Below the pieces are notes generated by a model. It saw only the letters and a program-made list of their open reading frames with translations, made no database searches and was not told where the DNA came from. Shown here one piece after another: positions 1 through 8,906 of a stretch of 64,000 nucleotides of DNA. Location of the stretch: NCBI RefSeq assembly GCF_030269485.1, contig NZ_BSTL01000026.1, positions 1 through 64,000 of the forward strand. The letters are read 5' to 3'. Each line of letters begins with the position of its first letter. Positions within the stretch are counted from its first letter, which is position 1. Made by a program: the position numbers and the translations under genes. Source of the DNA: Actinoplanes sp. NBRC 103695 (lineage in GTDB: Bacteria; Actinomycetota; Actinomycetes; Mycobacteriales; Micromonosporaceae).

Positions 1-252
1 TCCTACCACCAACCGCGCCCGGCCACGGCCGCGACCGGCCGCAGCAACGGTGAGCAGGCACCCGGGCGCCTGGCAAGCCGCCCCGACCCCGCACCGGGCG
101 CAAGCAACGGCAACCAGGGCGAGCAGGTACCCCCGCACCGGGCGCGAGCGACGGCAACCAGGGTGAGCGGACACCCCGCCCCGACCCCGCACCGCACGCA
201 AGCAACCGCAACCAAGGCGAGCGGACACCCCAGCCCGACCCCGCACCGGGCA
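1..252. repeat. Degenerate intergenic repeat, left edge cut by window
   Basis: No gene is supported here. The first bases (TCCTACCACC followed by a GACCGCGCC-like stretch) match the interior of the repeat elements at 4331-4640 and 42990-43250. The rest consists of diverged units of roughly 50-70 bp carrying the recurring words GAGCGGACACCCC and CCCCGACCCCGCACCG, like the 70-bp units at 43251-43560. It appears to be the right part of a third copy of the same element, ending just at the stop of the convergent MFS gene. Confidence 0.6.
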
Positions 253-1467
253 CTAGCGGGCGAGCTCGTCCTCGACGAACGCGGGCCTCGCGAGCGTGAT
301 CGCCGGGACGGCCGCCATGAGGATGACAGCGAGCAGGAACAGCAGCGGCAGGGTCCACCCGCCGCTCACGTCGTGCAGCAGCCCGACGAGCAGCGGACCG
401 AGCGCGCCGAGCGCGTACGCGACGCCCTGGGCGAAGCCGCTCAGCGCGACCGTCCCGCCGGGAGTCCGGGTGCGATCGTTGATGAGCACGAGGCAGACCG
501 GGAACAGGATCGACCCCGAGCCGATGAACAGCACCCAGAGCAGGGTGAGTGTCGCGGGTGCGAGCAGCAGACCGAGGTAGCCGAGCACGAAGCTCGCGAT
601 CCCGGCGGCGATCAGCCGGCCGACGTTGCGCAGCCGCGCGACGAGCAGGGGCGCGATGAGTGCCAGGGGCACGCTGATGAGGCCGGTGACGGCGAGGAGC
701 ACACCGGCCTCGGTCGGCGTCGAGCCGGCGATGTCGCCGAGGATCTCGGGCAGCCACGCGAAGGCCGCGTAGGTGCAGATCGTGCTGGTCGAGAAGACGA
801 CGGTGATCGACAGGGCCACGCGTGACCGCCACAGTCGCGTGACGAGGGCGGGCGGCGGGGACTCGGCGGCATCCGGGGGTCGCCGGCGGCGCTCCCGCGC
901 GATGAGGACGAACCACGGAACGAGCGCGACCACCGAGGTCACCGACCAGATGCCGAGCGAGAACCGCCAGCCGAGCCGCTCGGCGACCGGCGCGGCGACC
1001 GCGGCGGGCACGGCCGTGCTCAGGCCCACGATGCAGACGTAGACGGCGGTCAGCAACGCCACCCGGTCGGGGAAGTAGCGCCGCACGATCGGCGGCAGCA
1101 GCACGTTGCCGATGCCCGTACCGGCGAGCGCGACGACACTGCCGGCGAGCAGCACCGCGAAGCCCGGGGCGAACGCGCGCACAAGGTGGCCGGCGGTCAT
1201 GAGCAGCAACGCGAGCACGATGCCGCCGTCGAGGCCGAAGCCGCGGGCGACGCGCGGCGCGATGAACCCGGATGCCGCCAACAGGATCGGTGGCAGCGTG
1301 CCGAGCAGCCCGACGCCGATGTTCGATATCGGGATGTCCACCCGGATGGCGCCGAGGATCGGCGAGATCACCGCGACCGCCTGGCGCAGGGTGAGCGCTA
1401 CGAGCACGATGCCTAGCAGCGCGGCGGCGCGTCCGGCCCACAGCGGTAAGGGGCGGTGCTCAGGCAT
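253..1467 (-). CDS. MFS transporter, CynX/NimT-like
   Basis: A 404-residue polytopic membrane protein with about 12 hydrophobic segments, the usual size for single-domain major facilitator transporters. The N-terminal stretch (LRQAVAVISPILGAIRVDI, residues about 27-45) and spacing resemble the CynX/NimT branch (cyanate, 2-nitroimidazole and related small anion or drug export). Family membership is from recognition; the substrate is unknown. The ATG at 1467 is supported by a TAAGGT box at 1474-1479, six bases upstream, as in a leaderless promoter. It stands alone, between a repeat region downstream and a gene remnant upstream. Confidence 0.8.
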   Translation of the reverse strand: MPEHRPLPLWAGRAAALLGIVLVALTLRQAVAVISPILGAIRVDIPISNIGVGLLGTLPPILLAASGFIAPRVARGFGLDGGIVLALLLMTAGHLVRAFAPGFAVLLAGSVVALAGTGIGNVLLPPIVRRYFPDRVALLTAVYVCIVGLSTAVPAAVAAPVAERLGWRFSLGIWSVTSVVALVPWFVLIARERRRRPPDAAESPPPALVTRLWRSRVALSITVVFSTSTICTYAAFAWLPEILGDIAGSTPTEAGVLLAVTGLISVPLALIAPLLVARLRNVGRLIAAGIASFVLGYLGLLLAPATLTLLWVLFIGSGSILFPVCLVLINDRTRTPGGTVALSGFAQGVAYALGALGPLLVGLLHDVSGGWTLPLLFLLAVILMAAVPAITLARPAFVEDELAR

Positions 1468-1532
1468 CTCCTTACCTTAGTACCCCCGGCCGGGGATCCT
1501 GATCATGCCCCTGGGAAGCGACGTCCTGCCGT

Positions 1533-1630
1533 TCAGACCGTGGATTCGCGCCGCAGCAGCAATGCGGCCTTGTCGGGCTTGCCGGCGGCGGTGAGCGGGA
1601 CCTCGTCGATGACCGTGACCGCGGCGGGGG
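1533..1630 (-). pseudogene. C-terminal remnant of an acyl-CoA ligase (AMP-binding enzyme)
   Basis: About 30 residues on the minus strand read VTVIDEVPLTAAGKPDKAAL followed by a short tail and stop. That is the characteristic C-terminal end of AMP-dependent fatty-acid/aryl-CoA ligases, where the lysine of the GKPDK motif is catalytic. Upstream the frame dissolves into arginine-rich translation of low-complexity DNA, and no ligase body is present, so this is a relic of a deleted gene. The remaining DNA up to 1779 holds nothing coding apart from the promoter region of the response regulator. Confidence 0.6.
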
Positions 1631-1779
1631 CGGCCGCCGGCCTACGCCGTCTTCGGCGCCTTCGTGGTCGGCGCTGCTGACCTTCATCTAGCGCCGCGAG
1701 GCCCGCGTCGCACGATCCGACTACTTGAAGAGTCAAAAGTCACAGATTCAAGTGTGAAGACATATGAGATCGTCGATGG

Positions 1780-2454
1780 ATGCTCGTCACCGCCAGGTCG
1801 CATCGGCTCCTGCTGGTCGAGGATGACGCCGAACTCAGGGACATGCTCACCGAGACGTTCGCCGACGAGGGCTACCTCGTCGACGGCGCCCCCGACGGCC
1901 AGCGCGGCCTGCACTTAGGCCTGACGAGGACATACGACGTGATGGTCGTCGACCGGATGCTGCCCGCCCTCGACGGGCTCGCCCTCGTCGCCAAGCTGCG
2001 CGCCCGGGCCTGCACCGCCCGGGCGTTGATGCTCACCGCCCTCGGCACCGTCGGCGACCGCATCGCCGGCCTCGACGGCGGCGCCGACGACTACCTGACC
2101 AAACCCTTCGAGCTGGACGAGCTGAGCGCGCGCGTCCGGGCCTTGTGCCGGCGGACCACCGAGTCGGCGGACGCCCTGCGCATCGGGCCCGGCCTGCTCG
2201 ACCTGTCCCTGCGCGACGTCCAGCTGCCGGACGGCACCCGGGTCGGGCTGTCCGCCCGCGAGTTCGAACTGCTCCGCATGCTGGCCGCCCGGCCCGGCGC
2301 GGTGCACTCCCGCAACGAGCTGCGGTGCCGGGTCTTCGACGAGGCGGCGGGCTCCTCCATCGTGGACACCTACGTCTACTACCTGCGCCGCAAACTGGGC
2401 CGCGACGCGGTGAAGACGGTGCACGGCCTCGGCTACCGGCTGGGCACCCTGTGA
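1780..2454 (+). CDS. Two-component response regulator, OmpR/PhoB family
   Basis: A 224-residue DNA-binding response regulator. The receiver domain (about residues 8-120) has the acidic pair D15-D16, phospho-acceptor D58 in the VVDRMLP context, T86 and K108 in the YLTKPF motif, all canonical. The winged-helix output domain (about 128-222) ends with VDTYVYYLRRKLG and the VKTVHGLGYRL wing typical of OmpR proteins. Its stop overlaps the kinase start by four bases (GTGA), so the two are translated together. The ATG at 1780 is the only start close to the receiver domain. An inverted CTTGAA/TTCAAG pair lies at 1724-1752. The stimulus is unknown. Confidence 0.9.
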   Translation: MLVTARSHRLLLVEDDAELRDMLTETFADEGYLVDGAPDGQRGLHLGLTRTYDVMVVDRMLPALDGLALVAKLRARACTARALMLTALGTVGDRIAGLDGGADDYLTKPFELDELSARVRALCRRTTESADALRIGPGLLDLSLRDVQLPDGTRVGLSAREFELLRMLAARPGAVHSRNELRCRVFDEAAGSSIVDTYVYYLRRKLGRDAVKTVHGLGYRLGTL

Positions 2455-3719
2455 GGCGGTTCTTCGCCCCGCACGCCGACCTCGACCCCGACGAACTGGC
2501 CATGGTCTGCCGGGCCCGGTTCCGGGTCGGCATCGTGGTCGGCCTGATCGTCTGCGCATCCGTCGGCCTGATCGGGGCGGTCGCCTACTTCGCGCTGGTC
2601 CGCTCCCAGGACGACCTGATCGACCAAGAACTCGCGACGTCCGTGGTCAGCGCCGACCCGTCCGGCCCGCCGAACTGCGTGTGGCAGTTCGTCCGCCGCG
2701 ACGGCGTGGTCACCACCGGCCGGGCCTCGGCGCCGGCCGGATTCCCGCTGCTCGCCGAGATGGACGCCGTCGCCGCCACCGGCAACCACCAGGTCACCGA
2801 GGTGCCCGGCGGCGGCACCGTCTACCACGTGCGCACCCAGGTCCGCGGCGACGAGATCGTGCAGGTCGTCTTCGACTCCCGATACCAGCTCGCCGACCGG
2901 CGGCACCTGCTCCTCGCCCTCGCGCTGGCCGCCCTGGTCGGCCTCGTCGCCGCCGCGCTCGCCGCCACGGTCGTCGGACGGCAGGCCGTGCGGCCGCTCG
3001 CCGAGGCGCTCACCCGGCAGCGGCGCTTCGTCGCGGACGCCAGCCACGAACTGCGGACGCCGATCGCCCAGGTGCACACCCGCGCGCAGCTCATCGCCCG
3101 CCGGCTGAACCGTCAAGCCCCCGACGCCGACCTCGAACGCCTCGTCGGCGCCACCCGGCGGCTCGGCGAGATCGTCGAGGAGCTGCTGCTCTCCGCCCGG
3201 CTGGGCGCCACCGCGGGCGCCGGACGCGTCGGCACCGTCGACCTGGCCCAGATCGTGCAGACCGCCGTCGCCGCCGACGCCGACCGGGCCGCCGAACACG
3301 GCGTACGCCTCAGCCTGGTCCGCCCCGACGAACCCGTCCTCGTCGCCGGCGTCGAATCCGCGCTGCACCGGGTGGCCGGCGAACTGATCACCAACGCCCT
3401 GCGCCACACCCTCCCCGGCGACCGGATCACGGTGACGGTGGCCAGGGCCGCCGGCGGCCGGGCGGAGTTGCTCGTGGCGGACACCGGCGACGGCTTCCAC
3501 CCGGCCGACGCCGCCCGCATGTTCGACCGCTTCCACCGCGGCGGCAGCGACGAACGCCGCTTCGGCCTCGGCCTGGCCCTGCTCCGCGAGGTGGTGACCG
3601 GCCACGGAGGCACGATCACTGCCGACGGCCGCCCCGGCGACGGCGCCACCTTCACCGTGCGCCTGCCTTTGGCCGTATCGTGGAAACCCTCAGCCGGAAC
3701 TCAGCGTTCTCACAACTGA
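2451..3719 (+). CDS. Sensor histidine kinase partner of the OmpR regulator
   Basis: A 422-residue membrane histidine kinase. TM helices at about residues 26-49 and 153-176 bracket a roughly 100-residue extracytoplasmic sensor. The short linker is followed by the H-box ASHELRTPIAQ with phospho-accepting H199, the N-box ELITNALRHT, a G1 box VADTGDGF and a G2 box FGLGLALLREV. The GTG at 2451 overlaps the upstream stop; an ORF reading further upstream would be antisense to nothing and only shadows the regulator in another frame. The sensor has no recognisable fold, so the ligand cannot be inferred. The last ten residues run into a palindromic DNA region. Confidence 0.9.
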   Translation: MRRFFAPHADLDPDELAMVCRARFRVGIVVGLIVCASVGLIGAVAYFALVRSQDDLIDQELATSVVSADPSGPPNCVWQFVRRDGVVTTGRASAPAGFPLLAEMDAVAATGNHQVTEVPGGGTVYHVRTQVRGDEIVQVVFDSRYQLADRRHLLLALALAALVGLVAAALAATVVGRQAVRPLAEALTRQRRFVADASHELRTPIAQVHTRAQLIARRLNRQAPDADLERLVGATRRLGEIVEELLLSARLGATAGAGRVGTVDLAQIVQTAVAADADRAAEHGVRLSLVRPDEPVLVAGVESALHRVAGELITNALRHTLPGDRITVTVARAAGGRAELLVADTGDGFHPADAARMFDRFHRGGSDERRFGLGLALLREVVTGHGGTITADGRPGDGATFTVRLPLAVSWKPSAGTQRSHN

Positions 3720-3747
3720 GTGACTCACAGTTGAGTGGTCACCACTC
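3713..3747 (+). promoter_or_regulatory. Two stacked palindromes before the yggT-like gene
   Basis: CAACTG (3713-3718) and CAGTTG (3728-3733) form an inverted pair over the kinase stop codon. Immediately after it GAGTGGTCACCACTC (3733-3747) is a perfect 7-1-7 palindrome, ending 15 bases before the ATG at 3763. It lacks a T-run, so an operator or mRNA hairpin controlling the YggT gene is more likely than a terminator. Function is inference. Confidence 0.4.
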
Positions 3748-3762
3748 TCGTGAAGGAGTCCC

Positions 3763-4038
3763 ATGGGCCCCGTGCTCGCCCTCGTGAGCTTCCTGTTGTT
3801 GCTGCTGCAGGTGCTGCTGATCGCCCGCGCCATCCTCGACTGGGCGGTGGTCTTCGCCGGCCCGAGCATGCCCGGCAGCTTCCGCGGCCGCGTCACCCGA
3901 GGCGTCTTCGCCGCCACCGAGCCCATCCTGGCCCCGATCCGCCGCGTCCTGCCCCCACTCCGCTTCGGCGGCGTCGGCATCGACCTGGCCTTCATCGTCG
4001 TCTTCCTGGCGATCGTGATCATCCGCAGCTTCATCTGA
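3763..4038 (+). CDS. YggT family membrane protein
   Basis: A 91-residue protein with two hydrophobic segments (about residues 3-27 and 71-90) around a conserved loop. PILAPIRRVLPP followed by GGVGIDLAFIVVFLAI is the diagnostic YggT pattern. In actinobacteria YggT proteins usually sit in the ftsZ-sepF-divIVA cluster and are linked to division or osmotic tolerance; this copy is detached from any division gene. A strong ribosome site (GAAGGAG, 3751-3757) precedes the ATG. It follows the two-component genes by 43 bases and may be cotranscribed with them. Confidence 0.85.
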   Translation: MGPVLALVSFLLLLLQVLLIARAILDWAVVFAGPSMPGSFRGRVTRGVFAATEPILAPIRRVLPPLRFGGVGIDLAFIVVFLAIVIIRSFI

Positions 4039-4160
4039 GTCCCGCGGGCCCGGCACCCGCTCATGGCCGTTGCCGCCTGTGGTGCCCAGCACGTGGTCGT
4101 GCCGGGTGTGCCAGGCGGCCGGCTGCCTGCTCGCCGTCATCGCCGCCGCTCGCGGCTCCG

Positions 4161-4330
4161 GCCGGACGCGGCTCTGCCCGGACGCGGCTCTGCCCGGACG
4201 CGGCTCTGCCCGGACGCGACTCAGCCCGGACGCGACTCAGCCCGGACGCGACTCAGCCCGGACGCGACTCAGCCCGGACGCGACTCAGCCCGGACGCGAC
4301 TCAGCCCGGACGCGACTCAGCCCGGACGCG
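4161..4330. repeat. 16-bp tandem repeat, ten full copies
   Basis: Ten full units of 16 bp start at 4161, 4177, 4193, 4209, 4225, 4241, 4257, 4273, 4289 and 4305, plus a 10-bp partial unit. The first three read CCCGGACGCGGCTCTG (the very first base differs), the next seven CCCGGACGCGACTCAG. Identity within each block is essentially perfect, which indicates recent slippage. There are no spacers and no coding function is evident. Confidence 0.9.
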
Positions 4331-4640
4331 TTCGGTGGTAGGAGCTGGCGCGAGTGGTAGGGCCAGGCACGCAGTGGTGGGTCAGCACGGCATCCGGCCC
4401 GGAGTACCGCGCTCAGCTACCGCCCTCCGCGAAGGTGGTAGCCCAGTGCGGTAAGCCCGTCGCGGACGGCGCCTGGTCCTACCACCGGTCGCGGGAGTGG
4501 CTGTCGTGGACAGTCCTGGCGGACCACCCGGACCGAGACACCTGGGCAACCACTCGCTTGCCCCCACCCGCGTGCCCACCCACCAACTCGCGTGCCGCGC
4601 ACCACCGCGAGCGGCGGCACCAGCCGTGAGCGGCCACCCC
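4331..4640. repeat. Dispersed intergenic element, copy B
   Basis: About 300 bp resembling 42990-43250 in order and spacing of words: GGTAGGAGC, GCGCGAGTGGT, GCAGTGGTGG, CGGCATCC, GCTCAGCTACC (GAGCTACC in the other copy), GGTCCTACCACCG, ACCACTCGC and CCACCGCGAGCGGCGG. The copies differ at many positions, so this is an old repeat. No open frame is conserved between copies. From 4641 to about 4840 the DNA looks unique and non-coding. Confidence 0.65.
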
Positions 4641-4844
4641 GCCGCCGGGAAACCTGATTGAGTCCGCTCCGAGCGAAAGTGGCCTCGGCAAGCGGGCCAC
4701 AAGGTCCGGCCACGCGAGCTCCCGCCAGACCTTCACCGCTCTGTCTCCAGCAAGTGCCGGCTGCCTCCCGCGGCCGCTCGCCCGCTGTCTGACTACCGCG
4801 CCGCCGCCCGCCCCAGCCGCACCGCTCGCCTGCCCCACCACGCT

Positions 4845-5060
4845 GCGCCTGGCGTCGCCGCCGGCTCCGCCCGCTGCCCTTGGCGTAGCCGCCGGCTACC
4901 CGCTGCGCCTGCCGTCGCCGCCGACCCCACCCGCTGCCCTTGGCGTAGCCGCCGGCTACCCGCTGCGCCTGCCGTCGCCGCCGACCCCACCCGCTGCGCC
5001 TGGCGCCGCCGCCGACCCCACCCGCTGCGGCTGGCGCCGCCGACCCCACCGCGCGGCCCC
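4845..5060. repeat. 60-bp composite tandem repeat
   Basis: The stretch CCCGCTGCCCTTGGCGTAGC (from 4870) recurs at 4930 with the following 40 bases almost unchanged. Half-units of about 30 bp (CCCGCTGCGCCTGGCG, CCGCCGCCGACCCCA) continue on both sides. The array sits between element copy B and the kinase promoter. Antisense translations are arginine-rich and not credible proteins. From 5061 to 5252 the DNA carries no repeat and presumably holds the kinase promoter. Confidence 0.75.
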
Positions 5061-5265
5061 CGGCGCCGCGCGCGGCGCCAACCCACGGCACCTGTCGCAC
5101 CCACCGGGCCGCCGCACCGTCCGCCTCCCCCGCCCCAGTGGGTGGGAGGGAATGTAGCTCGTGGGTGTGACACTTTGCGGCCGTTGTCCACAAGGGTGTC
5201 CTTGACTGCGGGACGCACGCTGGCCTGAGGCGGGTGGGGCGGGAGAGGGCGGTAGATTGCGCGGC

Positions 5266-7482
5266 ATGGCCGGGGGGACGAGGACCGTTGCGGGGCGCTA
5301 CCGGCTTTTGCGGCGGCTGGGGCGTGGCGGGATGGGCGCGGTCTGGCAGGCGCACGACGAGTTGCTCGGGCGGGATGTCGCGGTCAAGGAGATCTTCTTC
5401 CCCGGCGCCGGGGACGAGGCTGTCGGTGCGGACGATCCGCTGGTCCGGCGGGCTCTGCGGGAGGCTCAGGCCGCGGCGCGGCTGCGGCATCCGGACATCA
5501 TCACCGTGCATGACGTGGTCACCGACGCGGGGCGGCCGTGGATCGTCATGGAGCTCGTCGACGGGCAGTCGCTGGCCGAGCTCGTCCGGGATGCCGGGCT
5601 GGTGCCGGTCAAGCGGGCCGCGGAGATCGGGCTGCGGGTGCTCGACGCGCTTCGGGCCGCGCACCGCCAAGGGGTTCTGCACCGGGATGTGAAGCCGGCG
5701 AACATCCTGCTCGACACCGATCGGGTGGTGCTCACCGACTTCGGGATCGCGGCGCTGGACGACGCCACGGCGCTGACCGCCACCGGGCAGATGGTCGGGT
5801 CGCCGGCCTTCATGGCGCCGGAGCGGATCAACGGCACGCCTGCCACCGCCGCGGCTGACATGTGGGCGCTCGGGGTCACGCTCTACACGGCCGTGACCGG
5901 ACGGTCGCCCTTCCAGCGGGACGATACGCAGGCCACGGTGGCGGCGATCCTGTCGTCGCGGCCGGAGCCGCCGCCGCACGCCGGTCAGCTCTGGGCCGTC
6001 ATCAAGGGGCTGCTGGAGAAGGATCCTGAGCGCCGCCTCACCTCCGAGCAGGCGCGGCCCCTGCTGGCCAACGTCGCGAGCGCGGCCGAACCGCGTGCGG
6101 TCCCGCCGCAGCGGCGTGGCCTGTCGCGCTTCCTGCCCGCGGGCGGCCGGAAGTCCCGCTTCGACACCGACGAACGCGAGTCGACCGCGATAGCGCCCTC
6201 GCCGACCCTGGCGGCACCCACCGCGATCCGGCCACCGGACGGCCCTACCGTCGTGCCCGACCCCGCCGCCCCAGCCGCCGCCCCAGCCGCCGCCCCAGCC
6301 GCCGCCCCGCCCGTGGCCTCGCCCGCCGTCCCGCCCGCGGCCTCGCCCGCCGTCACAGTCCCGGCTACCCCGGCCGCCGTCACAGTCCCGGCTACCCCGG
6401 CCCCCGTCACAGTCCCGGCCGCCCCGGATTCCGCGACGGTCCCGTCCGCAACACCCGACGAGGCCACCGAGGCCGCCGCTGCGACCGATGACGCGGCAAA
6501 GACAGCGCCAGGGGCGGCTGCGACGGCGTCCCGGTCAGCGGAGACAGCGCCGCTAGCAGCGGAGACACCGTCGAAAAGCACCCCCGAGACCGTCGCCGCA
6601 CCCGCAGCCGACGCAGAGACGGTGCCCGTCCTTCCTCCGGCTTCCGATCCTTGGGCGGAATCAGCCGCCGCTAGCGACGGCACGCCGCAGCCGACGCAAA
6701 GCGCCACGCCACGGTCTCCGAGCCCCACGACGCCGACCAACGCGACGCCAGAAAACTCGGCGCCGGGGTATACGGCGCCCGTCGTGGCGCAGCGACGCCC
6801 TGTACCGATGACCCCGGCCGATCTGACCGGCACCACCGCACCCCGCCGGTCGGTCCCGGGCAAGGTCCTGGTGGCGGTAGGCGCCGCCGTCGCCGTCGTG
6901 GTGGCCGCGCCGATCCTGTGGTTCACCTGGCCACAGTCCGACGACGAAGGTGGCGACGGCGCCAAGCCCGCCGCGGTCAAGAGCGCCGCCGCGCTGGCCG
7001 CGGCCGCTTCCCAGCCGCCGTCGGCCAAGCCCTCCCCCACCAACCCGCTGCTCGACTCCTGCCTGGTGGGCACCTGGCGGATGACCTCCATGCAGGTCAT
7101 CAACGAGCCGATCAACGGCGTGGACGCCCGTTTCACCAGCGCCGGCGGCGCGACCACCCGCATCTGGCCGGACGGCAGGGCGATCGACTCGTACGCCGGC
7201 CTGAAGCCTTTGACCGCGAAGGTCCGTGGCCGCAAGTGGGAGGAGACCATCCGCGGGACGATCAAGTATCGGATCGAGACGCGGGCCGGCCGGGCTTATT
7301 TCGCCGAGCATTCCGGGCAGCTGACGTTCGTGATGCGGCGGGAGGGCAGGCGGCAGTTCGGCGGCAACCTCGGCAACGGGGACAACCAGTCCCCGTACAC
7401 CTGCTCGGACACGAAGATGACCACCTACGGCGACGCGGATTCCTCGACGCAGTCGTTCGTGCGGGTCAGCCGGACGCCCTGA
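5266..7482 (+). CDS. Transmembrane Ser/Thr protein kinase (PknB-like)
   Basis: A 738-residue eukaryotic-type kinase. The catalytic domain occupies about residues 10-270, with the glycine loop GRGGMGAV, ATP-binding K41, catalytic HRDVKPAN (D141), DFG at 158-160 and MAPE at 183-186. A long Pro/Ala/Thr-rich linker (about 300-525) leads to one TM helix (about 533-555) and a C-terminal extracellular domain of about 150 residues, starting LDSCLVGTWRM, which looks like a lipocalin-type beta domain. Phosphorylation targets are unknown. ATG 5266 is preferred over TTG 5257: a TAGATT box lies seven bases upstream (5253-5258), a leaderless layout. The gene ends overlapping the convergent neighbour by 17 bases. 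Confidence 0.9.
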   Translation: MAGGTRTVAGRYRLLRRLGRGGMGAVWQAHDELLGRDVAVKEIFFPGAGDEAVGADDPLVRRALREAQAAARLRHPDIITVHDVVTDAGRPWIVMELVDGQSLAELVRDAGLVPVKRAAEIGLRVLDALRAAHRQGVLHRDVKPANILLDTDRVVLTDFGIAALDDATALTATGQMVGSPAFMAPERINGTPATAAADMWALGVTLYTAVTGRSPFQRDDTQATVAAILSSRPEPPPHAGQLWAVIKGLLEKDPERRLTSEQARPLLANVASAAEPRAVPPQRRGLSRFLPAGGRKSRFDTDERESTAIAPSPTLAAPTAIRPPDGPTVVPDPAAPAAAPAAAPAAAPPVASPAVPPAASPAVTVPATPAAVTVPATPAPVTVPAAPDSATVPSATPDEATEAAAATDDAAKTAPGAAATASRSAETAPLAAETPSKSTPETVAAPAADAETVPVLPPASDPWAESAAASDGTPQPTQSATPRSPSPTTPTNATPENSAPGYTAPVVAQRRPVPMTPADLTGTTAPRRSVPGKVLVAVGAAVAVVVAAPILWFTWPQSDDEGGDGAKPAAVKSAAALAAAASQPPSAKPSPTNPLLDSCLVGTWRMTSMQVINEPINGVDARFTSAGGATTRIWPDGRAIDSYAGLKPLTAKVRGRKWEETIRGTIKYRIETRAGRAYFAEHSGQLTFVMRREGRRQFGGNLGNGDNQSPYTCSDTKMTTYGDADSSTQSFVRVSRTP

Positions 7483-8062
7483 CGGCCAGCACCCCGGTGC
7501 GCGGGGCGGCGGCGACGGCTTCGTCGAGCATCAGGCGCGCGATGGTCGCCCTGGGCGCGCCGGCGGGCCAGAAGCGGTGCGGCAGCGCGGCGAGCGGCAC
7601 GAGGGTGATGCCGGGCCGGTCGACGCGGTCGGACATCACTCCGGAGTGGACGACGGTGCCGCCCGCGTTGAGGATGACGGCGTCGGCGGTCTCCTTGTCG
7701 GTGTGTTCGGCGCCGAAGCCGGCCCGGAGCAGGCGCCGGGTGAAGCCGCTGACCTTGGCCGCCGACGGTCCGGTGCCCGTCGCGCCCAGCCAGACGATGC
7801 GCCGGGGGCGTGCGGCGACGGCGGCCCGGGCGCCGGCGATGAGGGTTCCGGCGTCGGCGCGGCGGCGGAGGCCGAGGGCGGAGACGAGCACGTCGTCCGG
7901 CGCCACGGCGGCGGCGATGCTGGCGGGGTCGTGCACGTCCGCCAAGACAAAACCCGCTCCGGGGGTACGGGCGAGAGCGCGCACGTCGAGCCCGCGTTCT
8001 CCGGCGATGCGTACGAGGTGACGGCCGGTGCCGCCGCTGGCGCCGAGGATCACGACCGCCAT
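7466..8062 (-). CDS. NAD(P)-binding protein, NmrA/SDR-like
   Basis: A 198-residue Rossmann protein beginning MAVVILGASGGTGRHLVR, whose GASGGTG motif binds dinucleotide at the extreme N-terminus. It lacks the classical SDR YxxxK pair, so it belongs with atypical SDRs (NmrA or NAD(P)H-binding type) that act as reductases or redox sensors. The ATG at 8062 overlaps the stop of the inositol-phosphatase-like gene (ATGA), implying one transcript. Longer open reading upstream is only antisense or out-of-frame to that gene. The substrate is unknown. Confidence 0.8.
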   Translation of the reverse strand: MAVVILGASGGTGRHLVRIAGERGLDVRALARTPGAGFVLADVHDPASIAAAVAPDDVLVSALGLRRRADAGTLIAGARAAVAARPRRIVWLGATGTGPSAAKVSGFTRRLLRAGFGAEHTDKETADAVILNAGGTVVHSGVMSDRVDRPGITLVPLAALPHRFWPAGAPRATIARLMLDEAVAAAPRTGVLAVRASG

Positions 8063-8871
8063 CAGCCGGCCGCCGCGGTCGCGCGGGTGACCTCGCCGAG
8101 GCCGGTCTCGCCGTTCAGGACGTCGCGGACCGGGCCGTGCACGCCCGGCGCGGCGATCAGGACGGTGTCCGAGCCGGGGGTCCACGGGCGGCCGTCGATG
8201 GTCGTGGCGAGCCCGCCCGCCTCGTTCACCAGCAGAGCTCCGGTGGCGACGCCGGGCAGGACCGGCTGGTACTGCCAGAAGGCGTCCATGTGGCCGGCGG
8301 CGACCAGCAGCATCGGGAAGGTGGACGGGACGGTCGCGCGGACCAGGAACGCCCGGTCCAGCATTGCGGTGATCGAGCGGCCGATCCGCTCGTACGTGCG
8401 GCTCTGCCCGGCCTCGGCCTGTCCGGTACCGACCACCGCGATGTCCAGGCCCTGCTTGGTGGAGACGGCGAGCCGGCGCCCGTTGAGCCAGGCGCCGTGC
8501 CCGCGGGCCGCGGTGTAGGTGAGGTCGCCGATCGGCCGGCGGAACACCGCGAGCCGGGTCCGGCCGTCCTCGATCAGCGCGACGCTCACGCCCCACTCGG
8601 TGAGCCCGTGCACGTGGTTGACGCTGCCTTCGGCGTTGTCCACCACCCACCACGCGCCGCCGCCGGGCGGCAGGTCGTCTTCGGCGAAGCCGGCGTCGGG
8701 GCGCAAGGCGGTGAGCGCCTCCTTGAGCGGGCCGCCGGAGAGCTCTTCGTTGCGGAGGGCGGCGACCCGCATCTGCTGCCGGTCGGCGGGGCGGGCGTCG
8801 GGTGTCCAGACGGACAGCAGGCGGTCGCCCGCCTCGGTCGCGGCCCGGGTGACGTCGTCGAGAAGACTCAT
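8062..8871 (-). CDS. Divergent inositol-monophosphatase family protein
   Basis: A 269-residue protein with the overall IMPase/FBPase layout. The usual metal-binding motif DPxDGT appears as DNAEGS (residues 78-83), with Glu in place of the second Asp. The distal motif normally WDxxAGxLLVxEAGG reads PGVATGALLVNEAGG, so its Asp is missing. Family membership is clear, but full two-metal phosphatase activity is doubtful. The ATG at 8871 has a TAGCGT box seven bases upstream (8879-8884), identical to those of pcaH and the aldehyde dehydrogenase. It is divergent from the LysR gene and overlaps the downstream NAD(P)-binding gene. Confidence 0.8.
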   Translation of the reverse strand: MSLLDDVTRAATEAGDRLLSVWTPDARPADRQQMRVAALRNEELSGGPLKEALTALRPDAGFAEDDLPPGGGAWWVVDNAEGSVNHVHGLTEWGVSVALIEDGRTRLAVFRRPIGDLTYTAARGHGAWLNGRRLAVSTKQGLDIAVVGTGQAEAGQSRTYERIGRSITAMLDRAFLVRATVPSTFPMLLVAAGHMDAFWQYQPVLPGVATGALLVNEAGGLATTIDGRPWTPGSDTVLIAAPGVHGPVRDVLNGETGLGEVTRATAAAG

Positions 8872-8906
8872 GCCTGCGACGCTAGGAAGTCAGCGCGGAT
8901 GAGTCC

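Noticed and set aside
4417..5979. Minus-strand open frame across repeat element and kinase start
   Set aside because: Built from translated repeats and antisense kinase sequence; no conserved motif.
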